From NCBI RefSeq assembly GCF_008329715.1, contig NZ_VTSR01000004.1, positions 172,032 through 236,031 of the forward strand: a DNA stretch of 64,000 nucleotides, in the 5' to 3' direction. The stretch is from Gimesia chilikensis. GTDB lineage: Bacteria; Planctomycetota; Planctomycetia; Planctomycetales; Planctomycetaceae. A model generated the notes under the pieces. It did not search any database. It saw only the letters and a list, made by a program, of their open reading frames with translations, and had not been told where the DNA came from. Shown here piece after piece: positions 1 through 9,794 of this stretch (position 1 is its first letter; each line of letters begins with the position of its first letter). The translations under genes were made by a program, and so were the position numbers.

Positions 1-487
1 GGAGTGAGAACAGCCCCCATAATTCCCAGCGGCGTTTGCGACGCTGCCGTTCCCGGTCTTCGACATACTGCTCTCGGCATTCGTTGCAGAGCAGCAATGG
101 AAACCAGACTTCTTTCCAGAATTCTTCCGCAGCAGAAGCGACGAGGGCGATGTCACCGGTGATTGTCGGGCGAATCCCCCCATCGTTCTTCATATAGCGT
201 TCGATGAGAATATTCAGTTTGACGGGAATCAGAATATCGGCCTCTCTGCTTTCACAATGATGGCAGAGACCGTCAAACGGAGGCTCTTCTTTTCGGAGCG
301 TCACCAGTATCTTCTGCAGCGGTCGCAAGAGTGGGTAATTGTCCCCCGCTGTCTGCTGCAGGGTAATTGTATCAGGAATCCTGACTGTCTGCTGGCAGGC
401 CTCACAACGCTTGTCAGTGCCAGCTTCATGCAGCGCGACACGAGCCCGCTTGCCACAGTCACATTCAATATAATACTTCTCAGACAT
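1..487 (-). CDS. Zinc-ribbon-like hypothetical protein (C-terminus outside window)
   Basis: The reading frame opens at an ATG at 487 and stays open to the left edge, so at least 162 residues are present and the C-terminus is missing. The first 30 residues carry a CDCGK motif followed by CEAC, a zinc-ribbon pattern. A CHHC motif near residue 70 and CNEC near residue 135 give two more Cys pairs, so the protein probably binds one or two zinc ions. The visible end becomes very basic and then aromatic (WELWGLF), which may lead into a membrane segment. Function is unknown. It is transcribed towards the left, 74 bp past the stop side of the large lipoprotein gene on the same strand. Confidence 0.75.
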   Translation of the reverse strand, partial: MSEKYYIECDCGKRARVALHEAGTDKRCEACQQTVRIPDTITLQQTAGDNYPLLRPLQKILVTLRKEEPPFDGLCHHCESREADILIPVKLNILIERYMKNDGGIRPTITGDIALVASAAEEFWKEVWFPLLLCNECREQYVEDRERQRRKRRWELWGLFSL

Positions 488-561
488 CGAAACGGGCTCC
501 CGCCTGCAGTCGGTCAGTCATTGATAGTCTAATGTCTATTATAGCGGGTTCTCAGCAGTCG

Positions 562-3500
562 CTACCTGTCACCTGCCTGTGGTTTCCCTTTCGTGACGGA
601 CAGCAGGAATTTGCGAAGTTCTGTGGACGGAACCGCGAACCCGGCTGCTTCGATATCTCCTTTCAAGATCACCAGGCCGATTACCTGACCCCGGTCATCA
701 AACACCGGACCACCACTGTTGCCTGGATTCACTGCGGCAGAAATCTGAATCAGCGGCTGATCGCGGAGCATCCGCTTCGGATTGCTGATGACGCCCGTGG
801 TCAGTGTCTGCGAGAGGATGGTCTCTCCCAGTCCCGGATTCCCAATCACAGTCAGCTGTTCGCCCGAATCATAGGACGTACGGGAGCTCAAAATGACTGT
901 CGGCAGATCAACTTTTTCCTTCAGCTTGAGTAGCGCCAGGTCCTGATCTTCATCCCACAGAAGGATTGTCGCTTCCACTGATTTAACGGGGCCTTTTCCA
1001 GCCTGATACTCGACTATCAGCTTCTCATCCTCGGGGGCGGCATGGGCACAGGTCAGGATATAGCCTTCACTTCCCACGACAAAGCCGGTGCCCGAACCGG
1101 TTTCAGACTTGATCAGCACCACAGTCGGATTAAATCGCTCAGCGATCTGCCGCGGCGTCTGTTTATTCGGTTTAGGATCCAGTTTCAGTGCCTGCAGTTC
1201 TGACTGCTTGACCGTGGGGACCGGCCGCGGTTTTTCCTGCGCGAGATTGATCTTACGTCCGACCTGTTTCTGTTCGGCAGGTGTCAGCTTGAGAGGCACT
1301 GGTCGCAGGTAATTACCCTGGAGTGGGTTGTGACAGAGGAAGATCAGCGACTTCCCATCGGGAGAGAAAGTCAGGTCTGCGACCTTCACATCGCCTAATC
1401 CCTGATTCAGCAGCAAGAGTTTGTCCTCGATGACCTCACCGGTTTCGCGGTTATAAAACACAGCCGAATTCCCGCCGGGGACCGCGACCAGATCCAGGGT
1501 CGGATGGAAGGCCAGTTGCGTACAGACGGCTCGCTCTTTGGTTTCGTAAGCCACCGGATTCTGTTTGAGCTGCTTCGCGTTCCAGCCGGCCAGGTTTCGC
1601 GATAACGAGGGGAAACCGCCGTTCGAAAGATACGTAATTCGCTTCCCGTCGGCGGAAAGACGGATTCCGTTCCCGTTACCGCCGGCATTGTCGATGTACT
1701 GATAGATCGACGGCACCCCGCGGCGGAGCTTGAAGCTGATCAGAAAGTCCAGATTGCCATACTGGGGCACTTCCAGCAGTCGCCAGCCGGGGTTGATGTG
1801 AAACTTGGTCCCGTTGCGGTAAATGTCGCGATAGCCGGTATAGAGCATCTTGCCGGATGCGTCGACACAGACCCATGTTCCCAGCAGTTCATCAGGAGCG
1901 ACTACTCGGGAAGTGCTCTCGTTAACCACCAGAACCCGATAGCGGGGAACCTCAATGCCTGTTTTGATCGCGATATAACTGATGTTATATTTCGGATGCA
2001 CCGCCAGGTCCGTGATTTCGAGCACACGTACTCCCGCCCGATCCAGGGGGATACTCTTTTTGATCCGGCCTCCCCGCTGATCGATCACATCCAGCTGAAA
2101 TCGGCCCTGGTCCAACGCCAGAAATGTATCATCGCGTTCGGCAATAAATTCATAGCGTTCGGGCAGGTCAAAGGTTTTCACATCTTTGACACCATCGCCG
2201 GTCATTCTGTGGACTTTCTTTCCCTGCGGAACGAGAAACGACTGATAGTCCGGGGCCGGAATCAGCCTGGCCGGTTCCGGATCGAGGTCAAACCGGGGGA
2301 AGTCTTTCAGTTTATCAAGCCCGCCCAGCATTTCGATCAGATCACGAGAGACAACTTCGACTTCCACCCGCGCAAAGGTGACCTTATCTCCCTGAGTAAC
2401 CTTGAATTTGAGTTCGTGCTTGCCCACCTGTCTGGAACCGGGTTTCCAGGTAACCTCGTTCTCGGGATTCAGCTTCACGCCGGTTGGTGCGTTCAACAGT
2501 TCATATTTGGTCTCGGGTTGTTCCGGAAGCGTGTGAGTGAAAGACTCGCCCTCAGCGAGAAACGCCGGGAACTTCAGTGGATTCGGGACTGACTGCTTTG
2601 TGGGAGTATCAGATTTACCGGAACCCGGATTGCCGGCACTCGGAGCTTCGGTAACCAGTCGTGGTGCGAGAGCATCATCGGGAATGTCAAAGGCCGGAGT
2701 TGTGGCCACCAGCAGTTGATTTTTACCCATATCCAGGGCAAAGAGGTGTGTCAGTTCATTTTCGGTAAAAGCAATCGGATGATCCAGCAGGTAGCCGCTA
2801 ATCCGGTTGTGGCGATGATAAACGTGGCTGAACTCCTGCAGGGGAAATTCAGCTTTTCGATCTTCCACCTCTTCAATGACGGCAGACAGCGCATAGACCT
2901 TCACCTCGTGGGGAGTCAACGCATACAGTAACTTACGGTTCCGGTCTGCGATGACCAGGTTGTCCAGTTTGCTTCTGACACTGACGAGAGGAACGCCTCC
3001 GAAGATAACATTATTTCCAATCCAGAATGAACCAGGATAGACCTGGTAGACGTAGGGAGTTTGAGATTTCGCTCCTCCCTTATAAATCGGCTGAGCAGGA
3101 CGGTCGGAAACAAAATCCTCCCAGGCAAAGGCAGAGATCCCTCCGGACGGGCTGAGATTAAACGAACCCTGCGTAATGACATACTTGCCATCGAAGCTGC
3201 AGGTTGCCAGCGCCGCCTTCATCAGGTGGCGGTCTTTGTCGGTTTTGAGATCGAGATGATAAACATGACAGTCGCTGTAAGAAGCCTTGGGACCTTCTCC
3301 ATGACAGGTAACCAGGATTTCATTCTGGAAGTGTCGACCCTGGGGCGCACTCAGGTAAACGATGTGTGGCTTTTCGACATCCAGTTGGTTCGTCTTTGCC
3401 CATTGGTCTTTGCTGGAGAAGACGCTGACCGTTCCCTTTCCGTCATTAGCCACCATCAGTAACGGACCCCGACTGAGGACCGAACGCGGTGAAGGCGTAC

Positions 3501-5883
3501 TCAGGATCTTGATGGGGAGCAATGTCTGCGCATCCCAGATTGAAACCTGATTGGCTCCCTGGTGAGAGCAGATCAGGAATTTGTTATCCTCAGAGACCGT
3601 AAACGAAGTCACCGGCTCCGGTGTCGCCAGGCGTCCAAATCTGATCACCGGCCTGTCAAAGTTCTGCGTCGCAGGTTGTGGCTCAACAGGGGCAGGGTTC
3701 TGTGGAGCTTCTGCGAGTTCGGTTTTACCAGGCTGGGGCGTCAACTCCCGCACCACTCGAAAACCACGATCACAGCGGGTTTCATTGGCCCAGTCGCCGA
3801 GGCGGCGGGCCACGCGGCAGTCCATGGGCAGGTAATCAAACGCACCACCCCGCAGCACTCGTTTTTTGCCTGTGGCAGGAATCTGATCCGGGGGAAGCTG
3901 GTAGCTGTTATCCAGGTAGACGTCGCTGCACCATTCGCTCACATTGCCTTGCATGTCATATAGACCGAACGGGTTGGCTTTGAATGAACCGACGGGGGTA
4001 GTAAACGGAATTCCGTCATCCCATTTCCCGCAACGGCTTTTATGAAAAGACTTATCACTCAACAGTCTGGCCAGGGACTGGTCGGAAGCGTTTTCATTCC
4101 CCACCATTGACTCCTGTTGGTCGCCCCAGGCAAAAGCGGCTTTCGTACCGGCCCGGCCACAATATTCCCATTCCGCTTCGGTTGGCAGGCGGAAGCGGTA
4201 TTGTCCATCCTGTTCGGTCAGCCAGTCGCAAAACGCGACGGCATCGTTCCAGGAAATATTGACCGCAGGGGAATTACTCTTCTGTGGAAAACCGGGATCT
4301 TTCCAGAAGAAGCGCGGATTCCAGTTCACAATTGCTTTCTGCTCTTTGACATAGCCTCCGCCTCCCTTTTCGCTCTTTTCGGCGTCGGTCTTGTATTTCG
4401 TTTTCGCTACAAAGTAGGAGAACTGCTGGTGGGTCACTTCGTACTTACCGATGTAAAAACCCTGTTTGATTTCGACTTCATGTTGTGGACGTTCCATGGG
4501 CCAGGAACCCGGCTCTGATTCCAGGCTCCCCATCAGAAACTTGCCCGGCTGAATATAAACCAGATCGCCTGCCCGGGGATCGCGGATCGTCGCGGCGGCC
4601 GGTTTCTCTTTTGTGTTGTCTGACGGCTTTTGATCTGCAGGCATCGGTTCAGCCTGCACAACGGGAGCAGGCCTGGGTTCGCCTGAGATCTCCTGCACGA
4701 CCCGGAAGCCGATGTTCTGTCCTTTCCAGTCAGGCAGATTCCCGCGCCGGAGTGCCGCCCGGGCGTGGATCCCTTTGCCTTTGGTCCACGAACCACCTCT
4801 TAAGACACGGGTTTTCGCGGCAGGAGTCCGTGTTGAGACCAGGGGATCGACGGTTACCTTTCCCGCCCGTTGTTGGTAAAGCTGGGGCACAAACCAGTCT
4901 GCGCACCATTCAAAGACATTTCCGTGCATGTCATGCAGACCGAAGGCATTGGGGGGATAGGATCCAACTTCTGTCGTACGCCCCAACGCCGGTCCCTTCG
5001 TATTGGTTCCGTAAGGAACTCCTCCATGCGTGTTAGCGGACTGACCGTTATCGAAAATGCCATAATGAAACGCACTGGTCGTACCGGCCCGACAGGCGTA
5101 TTCCCACTCTGCTTCCGTCGGCAGGCGATAGGTCTTGCCTTCGCGGTCAGACAGCTTTCGGCAGAATCTCTGTGCATCTTCCCAGTTCGTGAATTCGACC
5201 GGGAAACGATCTGTCTTTTTTCCGACGACTTTGTCTTTCCCTTTCCCGCTGGCACTGAACCCGCTCGGGTTCTCACCCATGATGGTCTGGTACTCGGCCT
5301 GAGTGACTTCATAAGTACCCAGGTAAAACGGTCTGGTTAATGTGACTCGATGCGGCGTTTCAAATTCCTGACGCTCTGCTTCCGTGGTGGGGGAGCCCAT
5401 CGTGAATTCGCCCGGGGGAATCAATGTCAGCTGCATGCCAATACTGTTGATGATCTGTGGCTCTCGATTCAGCGAGGCTGCCCAGTCGGATTGTCCCTGT
5501 TTTGCCGTCGATTCATTGAAGGGGGCATTGAGTGGCGTAGCCTGACGACGTTCAGTGCTGGCAGCAGCGGTCGACGCAGGAGCGGGCGACGGTGGCTCCA
5601 TTTTTTCAGGCTCCAGTCGTTTGACTGGCATGTTTTCAGGGGGCCTGGATGTTGTTGGCTCTGCTGGGGCAACAGGAGTCGACTGTTCTGTTTGCGGTAT
5701 CAGGGGATCTGTTTGCGCCTGAGTCGTCTCGGACGCTTCCGTGGAAGTCTCTGCAACTGGCGAACTGGGAGGCTGAGGATCGGAACAGCCAGCACTGCCC
5801 GCGAAAAGAATCAGTGTGACGAGAAGCCCGAATCCATATCGGGGTACGTTGAAGCAAAGACGATAGCCTGCAGGGAACGCCAT
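562..5883 (-). CDS. Giant lipoprotein: two FGE-sulfatase folds, beta-propellers, Ig-like domain and trypsin-like serine protease
   Basis: A 1773-residue protein with AGGAGG upstream of its ATG. A signal peptide ends in a lipobox (AGSAGC, lipidated Cys about 33), followed by a Pro/Thr/Glu-rich linker to about 140. Two formylglycine-generating-enzyme-like (SUMF1) domains lie at about 146-400 and 435-715, each with the LPTEAEWEY signature and a GFRVV ending. Then come a WD40-like propeller (about 740-1110), a short Ig/cadherin-like domain (about 1120-1195), a second propeller, and a trypsin/Do-like protease at about 1565-1765. The protease triad is intact: His about 1614 in TCAHA, Asp about 1648 in DLALL, Ser about 1723 in GNSGG. 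Neither FGE copy has the paired cysteines of true FGE, so formylglycine synthesis is unlikely; a binding role is inferred. Probably a cell-envelope protease. Confidence 0.93.
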   Translation of the reverse strand: MAFPAGYRLCFNVPRYGFGLLVTLILFAGSAGCSDPQPPSSPVAETSTEASETTQAQTDPLIPQTEQSTPVAPAEPTTSRPPENMPVKRLEPEKMEPPSPAPASTAAASTERRQATPLNAPFNESTAKQGQSDWAASLNREPQIINSIGMQLTLIPPGEFTMGSPTTEAERQEFETPHRVTLTRPFYLGTYEVTQAEYQTIMGENPSGFSASGKGKDKVVGKKTDRFPVEFTNWEDAQRFCRKLSDREGKTYRLPTEAEWEYACRAGTTSAFHYGIFDNGQSANTHGGVPYGTNTKGPALGRTTEVGSYPPNAFGLHDMHGNVFEWCADWFVPQLYQQRAGKVTVDPLVSTRTPAAKTRVLRGGSWTKGKGIHARAALRRGNLPDWKGQNIGFRVVQEISGEPRPAPVVQAEPMPADQKPSDNTKEKPAAATIRDPRAGDLVYIQPGKFLMGSLESEPGSWPMERPQHEVEIKQGFYIGKYEVTHQQFSYFVAKTKYKTDAEKSEKGGGGYVKEQKAIVNWNPRFFWKDPGFPQKSNSPAVNISWNDAVAFCDWLTEQDGQYRFRLPTEAEWEYCGRAGTKAAFAWGDQQESMVGNENASDQSLARLLSDKSFHKSRCGKWDDGIPFTTPVGSFKANPFGLYDMQGNVSEWCSDVYLDNSYQLPPDQIPATGKKRVLRGGAFDYLPMDCRVARRLGDWANETRCDRGFRVVRELTPQPGKTELAEAPQNPAPVEPQPATQNFDRPVIRFGRLATPEPVTSFTVSEDNKFLICSHQGANQVSIWDAQTLLPIKILSTPSPRSVLSRGPLLMVANDGKGTVSVFSSKDQWAKTNQLDVEKPHIVYLSAPQGRHFQNEILVTCHGEGPKASYSDCHVYHLDLKTDKDRHLMKAALATCSFDGKYVITQGSFNLSPSGGISAFAWEDFVSDRPAQPIYKGGAKSQTPYVYQVYPGSFWIGNNVIFGGVPLVSVRSKLDNLVIADRNRKLLYALTPHEVKVYALSAVIEEVEDRKAEFPLQEFSHVYHRHNRISGYLLDHPIAFTENELTHLFALDMGKNQLLVATTPAFDIPDDALAPRLVTEAPSAGNPGSGKSDTPTKQSVPNPLKFPAFLAEGESFTHTLPEQPETKYELLNAPTGVKLNPENEVTWKPGSRQVGKHELKFKVTQGDKVTFARVEVEVVSRDLIEMLGGLDKLKDFPRFDLDPEPARLIPAPDYQSFLVPQGKKVHRMTGDGVKDVKTFDLPERYEFIAERDDTFLALDQGRFQLDVIDQRGGRIKKSIPLDRAGVRVLEITDLAVHPKYNISYIAIKTGIEVPRYRVLVVNESTSRVVAPDELLGTWVCVDASGKMLYTGYRDIYRNGTKFHINPGWRLLEVPQYGNLDFLISFKLRRGVPSIYQYIDNAGGNGNGIRLSADGKRITYLSNGGFPSLSRNLAGWNAKQLKQNPVAYETKERAVCTQLAFHPTLDLVAVPGGNSAVFYNRETGEVIEDKLLLLNQGLGDVKVADLTFSPDGKSLIFLCHNPLQGNYLRPVPLKLTPAEQKQVGRKINLAQEKPRPVPTVKQSELQALKLDPKPNKQTPRQIAERFNPTVVLIKSETGSGTGFVVGSEGYILTCAHAAPEDEKLIVEYQAGKGPVKSVEATILLWDEDQDLALLKLKEKVDLPTVILSSRTSYDSGEQLTVIGNPGLGETILSQTLTTGVISNPKRMLRDQPLIQISAAVNPGNSGGPVFDDRGQVIGLVILKGDIEAAGFAVPSTELRKFLLSVTKGKPQAGDR

Positions 5884-6061
5884 CTAAAACACCTCCTGAT
5901 TCTTCGAGTCGCAGAGAAGAGAGGTTGCATTTGAATATGAACCGGCGCAATGGAATTCTGCACCGGCTAAGAGTCGATTGACTTCGCTCCATCGTAGATC
6001 AGGCGTGGTCAGAAATCCAGTAGGAATTCAACGGGGAGGGAATTGTTTGTGAATTCGAGAC

Positions 6062-6529
6062 TCAGGTGGAAACAGTCCACACATGAGTGCAATCCGGCTC
6101 GTGTTCCACCGGTCGAAAGCCAAGTGCCTGGTAGAAGGCACTCGCTGCAGAAGAATTTGTGCGTAACCGCAATTGCTGAAACACACCGGGACAACGTTGT
6201 TGAATCGCTTCCACGAGCAGCCGACCGACACCTCGACGTCGTACCTCGGAAGTGACATACAACCGTCGTACGCGTCCGACATCTTTCTGGACGCAGTAAG
6301 GATCCCGATTCAGACCGCAGACACCGACGATGCGATCTTCCAAGACCGCGATCAGCACACATTCACCTTCCCGGTCAAAACGATTGGTACCTGTCCGCCA
6401 TTCCTGCTGCAGTCGATCCAGCATGCGATAGCCCTGGCTGCGGGCTTCCTCTGCCAGCAGATCCAGTTGATCGGGGTGGAGCAGTGGTTGCAGTTGGGGT
6501 TTCATCGGGCCCTTTTTCCGTGATTGCAT
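6062..6529 (-). CDS. GNAT family N-acetyltransferase
   Basis: A 155-residue protein with the GNAT fold. The core strand is RVRRLYVTSEVRRRGVGRLL, containing the acetyl-CoA pyrophosphate-binding pattern RRRGVG. It is followed by a basic strand LRLRTN and the typical SAASAFYQALGF motif near the C-terminus. It should transfer an acetyl group from acetyl-CoA to an amine; the substrate cannot be read from the sequence. The ATG at 6529 is used; an internal ATG at 6505 with AGGG upstream is an equally reasonable start. It stands alone between two unrelated minus-strand genes, with no sign of an operon. Confidence 0.88.
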   Translation of the reverse strand: MQSRKKGPMKPQLQPLLHPDQLDLLAEEARSQGYRMLDRLQQEWRTGTNRFDREGECVLIAVLEDRIVGVCGLNRDPYCVQKDVGRVRRLYVTSEVRRRGVGRLLVEAIQQRCPGVFQQLRLRTNSSAASAFYQALGFRPVEHEPDCTHVWTVST

Positions 6530-6558
6530 TCAAAGCCTGAAAATTCTAAAAGAGATTC

Positions 6559-8136
6559 TCACTGCGTCAGTTCCTGAAACAGCGAGCCCGACTGCAGTGG
6601 TTGAATTTTCAGTGGCGGTAATGTAATCGTTTCCGGCATCTCTTTCAGGGTATCTGCGGGTTTTGCGGCACTCATAAAATCTGTCAGATAACCTAAAAAC
6701 TGAGGATCGACACCCACCGCATGCTGACAGGCGATGTGAGTCCCTCCCTGAACGGTGATCAATTTACCACGGGGAAATGCAGGTAGAAGTTGGGTAGCAT
6801 TCTCATAAGGAGTCATCAGATCGAGTGTGCCATGAATCATCAGAACCGGAGTCTGAGACGTTTTCAATTCGCGAAACGCATCACTAACCTCAGGAGTAGG
6901 CGTACTCTTTCGCGTGGCAGTATAGAGCCAGTTGACATCGCCCAGCCATCGCCGGGCCGGCCCCTGTTCCAGTTCTCTCAGGCGTTGATCCGAGATTCCC
7001 AGGCTGTGATCGATCAGCGCCAGCAGCAGGTCGGGCCGGTTCACTTCCGGGCGGTCATCAATGATCTTTGCCGCCAGATACTGGTAGTCTTCCCGGTACA
7101 GTTCCAGCACCAGGTGTGGCCACAGTTCCCGCATCCGTCGCGAATAAAGGGGGGCGTCCAAGATCGGGCGGGTCAGGTAAAATCTCACATCATCCGCGCC
7201 GATTACAATCTCGGTAGAGCCACCCCGACGTGGATGTTGGCCGGTGACGCGCACCGGCTGTTTTTCCATTCGAGTCAACACTGCTTTGAGCGCGCCGAGC
7301 AGGCCTTCCGGGGGGAGTTCGATGGTGCCCGACTCTTTCACTTCCGCTTCGATACGCTCGAAGACTTTCCAGATTTCTGTGGGATTGTCATAAGTGTGAC
7401 TCAGTGGCTCCACGCCTGAGAGCACCATGCGGTCCACGCGCTCCGGATAGCGTTGCAGATAACCCAGCGCCCACTGTGACCCGAAACTGCTGCCACGCAG
7501 ACAGATCGTGGAGTAACCATGCACGCGACGAATCTGTTCCACATCATCGATCAGATGCAGGATGTCGTAGCCCTTCAGGTCAAACTGCAGACGTGCGCAT
7601 TCCTGAATCGCCAACTGCAACCCCTCCGCCACTCGCTTTCCTTCATCCTGATAGACCATGGGCTTCAGACGTGCCCCCGGTTGCACTACCCAGGCTCGCG
7701 GCAGTCCCTGGATACCTGGAGCCTTTCTGTTGCCTCTCTGGTTCACAATTATGACATCGTGTTGCGCATTGAATGCCAGCAGCTCTCTATATTTACTGTA
7801 ATTCTTCCGGCGTAAGCCGTTACGGATATCGCTGCTGTTAATCGCGTCACCGGGGCCTCCGGGCAGATAAAAGACAGGAGCTTTCCCCGAGGGCTGGCGT
7901 GCGGGGAAACGAAAATAATGGATAGTAATCTTCCGGCTGTCGGATTGATTCCGGTTTTCGGGAACCACTAGTAGCGACTCTTCACCTGCCAGTTGATTAT
8001 CAAATTCGCAAGTCTGGGTGAGACGCGTTCCGACGGCCGGCGATGTATTCTCATGATTTGTACGCTGTGCAGGCAGACTGGAACACAGGCTGAAAGTGAG
8101 TATGACTTGTAGAAAATATGAATGAACTTGACGCAT
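6559..8136 (-). CDS. Secreted alpha/beta hydrolase, prolyl/tripeptidyl aminopeptidase-like (S33 type)
   Basis: A 525-residue protein with an N-terminal signal peptide (a hydrophobic stretch ending near SLPAQR). The FYLPGGPGDA segment is the oxyanion-hole HGGPG-like motif of the proline iminopeptidase group. The nucleophile elbow is GSSFGS, in the context of a long cap region. A late MIHGTLDLMTPYENA segment supplies the catalytic Asp, and GGTHIACQHA supplies the His. It probably cleaves peptides or esters in the periplasm. It is monocistronic: a 217 bp spacer separates it from a divergent second alpha/beta hydrolase, an arrangement that could share regulation. Confidence 0.85.
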   Translation of the reverse strand: MRQVHSYFLQVILTFSLCSSLPAQRTNHENTSPAVGTRLTQTCEFDNQLAGEESLLVVPENRNQSDSRKITIHYFRFPARQPSGKAPVFYLPGGPGDAINSSDIRNGLRRKNYSKYRELLAFNAQHDVIIVNQRGNRKAPGIQGLPRAWVVQPGARLKPMVYQDEGKRVAEGLQLAIQECARLQFDLKGYDILHLIDDVEQIRRVHGYSTICLRGSSFGSQWALGYLQRYPERVDRMVLSGVEPLSHTYDNPTEIWKVFERIEAEVKESGTIELPPEGLLGALKAVLTRMEKQPVRVTGQHPRRGGSTEIVIGADDVRFYLTRPILDAPLYSRRMRELWPHLVLELYREDYQYLAAKIIDDRPEVNRPDLLLALIDHSLGISDQRLRELEQGPARRWLGDVNWLYTATRKSTPTPEVSDAFRELKTSQTPVLMIHGTLDLMTPYENATQLLPAFPRGKLITVQGGTHIACQHAVGVDPQFLGYLTDFMSAAKPADTLKEMPETITLPPLKIQPLQSGSLFQELTQ

Positions 8137-8353
8137 ATAATTCAGATTCCTGAGTTGGCAAAGAAACAGAGTATTCCATCGTAACCTTTTCGTAGACCCG
8201 GTTCCAGAAGGAGTTTATCACTGTCAGCGTTTGTTCTTGGTGAGAACTCTGTTAGAATTGCTAACTCCAACATGTGCGCTCATGACATTGTATAGTGTAG
8301 CAGTAAGCTGGCTTTCTACTTACTGCTCTCATCAAAATACTGGAGTGTACTTT

Positions 8354-9412
8354 ATGCCCTGGGCATCCGAATCAGATTTTGTTAAACGCTTTCTCAGCAC
8401 TACCCTCCTGGGAGGCTTCCTGTTGCTTTTATCCAGTCCTGCTGTAATTCATGCTCAGGACTTCTCCATCCCTGAGACAATTTCTCCCGAAGCACAAACA
8501 GCACTCGCCGGTTTCAGTCGCGCTGCCGCCACAGCACCCTTGCCAGCAGCCGACGATCTGGAGGGCTGGAAGGCCGTGCAACAGAAAATCGAACAGAAAC
8601 GGGCTGCGGCGAATGCAGAGGTGGTGAAGAAATATCAGCCGGAAATTACGCCACGCAAGCTGGGAGGAGTGCCGGTACTGGACATCAAACCGAAAGGCTG
8701 GCAGGAAAGCGGGAAAGTACTTGTCTACACGCATGGCGGCGCCTACACAATGTACAGCGCCCGTTCCCGGTTAATGAGTGCCGTCCCCATGGCGGGTGAA
8801 ACCGGGTTTCGTGTGATCTCCGTGGACTACACGCTGGCCCCGATAGGGAAATGGCAGGAAGTCACCGATCAGGTTGTGACTGTCATTCAGACGCTGATCA
8901 AGGAAGGACACTCGCTCAAAGAGATCGCCATCTACGGGGAATCTGCAGGGGGCGGACTGGCTGCGGGAACGGTTCTTAAGCTGCGGGACAAAGGGCTGGG
9001 TATGCCGGCTGCGGTGGTGCTCTGGTCTCCCTGGGCGGATATCACTGAAACTGGAGACACTTACACGACACTCCAGCAGGCGGATCCGTTGTTGTATTAT
9101 CCGAAAAACCTCAAACATTGTGCCGATGCCTATGCGGATCCCGCCGATCAGAAGCACCCCTATGTCTCACCCGTCTATGGCGATTATTCCAAAGGCTTTC
9201 CGCCGACGTTGATCCAGGCGGGAACCAAGGAAATCTTTATGAGCAACGCGATCCGTCAGTACCAGGCCATCGACAAGGCCGGCATTCCCGTCAAGCTCGA
9301 CCTCTACGAAGGTATGTGGCACATCTTCCAGGTCTTCAATTACGAACTGCCGGAATCAAAGCTGGCTCGCAGCAAAGTCAAAGCGTTTCTGCAACAGCAT
9401 GTCGGGAAGTAG
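8354..9412 (+). CDS. Secreted alpha/beta hydrolase, hormone-sensitive-lipase-type esterase
   Basis: A 352-residue protein beginning at the ATG at 8354, chosen over an upstream frame start at 8231. TGGAG lies about ten bases before it, and the residues that follow form a signal peptide ending near VIHAQD. It has the HGGAY oxyanion motif and the GESAGGG nucleophile elbow of the bacterial hormone-sensitive-lipase family. The acid is probably the Glu in AGTKEIF, and GMWHIF supplies the His. It should hydrolyse short-chain acyl esters outside the cytoplasm. It is divergent from the S33-type hydrolase; its own physiological substrate is unknown. Confidence 0.87.
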   Translation: MPWASESDFVKRFLSTTLLGGFLLLLSSPAVIHAQDFSIPETISPEAQTALAGFSRAAATAPLPAADDLEGWKAVQQKIEQKRAAANAEVVKKYQPEITPRKLGGVPVLDIKPKGWQESGKVLVYTHGGAYTMYSARSRLMSAVPMAGETGFRVISVDYTLAPIGKWQEVTDQVVTVIQTLIKEGHSLKEIAIYGESAGGGLAAGTVLKLRDKGLGMPAAVVLWSPWADITETGDTYTTLQQADPLLYYPKNLKHCADAYADPADQKHPYVSPVYGDYSKGFPPTLIQAGTKEIFMSNAIRQYQAIDKAGIPVKLDLYEGMWHIFQVFNYELPESKLARSKVKAFLQQHVGK

Positions 9413-9440
9413 GGCATCAAAAGACGCAGGCTCTGTTACT

Positions 9441-9740
9441 TTAGACAATTTCAAAATAGGCCAGGCTGACCAGGAGTAGCAGGGCGATGCAGATAATCCA
9501 GACGGGAATAAATGACATCGGTCCGAGCCCGGGGATTCTGATATAACCGCCCGCTTCGGGATTGAGTATCGGGTCCTGGACTTCGTCGTTGGTAACACGC
9601 ATGATGAGATCGATCAGCATGGTGGACGCGATCGCCACAGCCAGTATCATTATCCGACTGTCACTGAATTTGAGTGTGATAAACAGTCCCGCAAGTCCGC
9701 CAATGACGCAGAACAGGGCATTGAAGTTAAAAGGCAACAT
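9441..9740 (-). CDS. Small three-helix membrane protein of unknown function
   Basis: A 99-residue protein with three hydrophobic segments: about 8-25, 29-48 and 78-97. The middle loop is polar and Pro/Gly-rich, containing DPILNPEAGGYIRIPG. AGGAAA-like bases lie about ten positions before the ATG. No family is recognised. The gene is convergent with the esterase gene, 28 bp away, and 54 bp downstream of the sulfatase gene on the same strand, so it may be cotranscribed with that sulfatase. Confidence 0.65.
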   Translation of the reverse strand: MLPFNFNALFCVIGGLAGLFITLKFSDSRIMILAVAIASTMLIDLIMRVTNDEVQDPILNPEAGGYIRIPGLGPMSFIPVWIICIALLLLVSLAYFEIV

Positions 9741-9794
9741 GGATTATGAGTTTCCTGGAGCAGTCTCACTGCGTCCTTTGAATGAAGTCTGGTT

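Noticed and set aside
8233..8247. GTTCTTGGTGAGAAC inverted repeat as a LexA-type operator
   Set aside because: A single 5-bp-arm palindrome in the spacer before a hydrolase gene is expected by chance, and no SOS-type gene is near.
8231..8353. Upstream start for the esterase gene
   Set aside because: The extra 41 residues precede a complete signal peptide, and the ATG at 8354 has its own TGGAG site.
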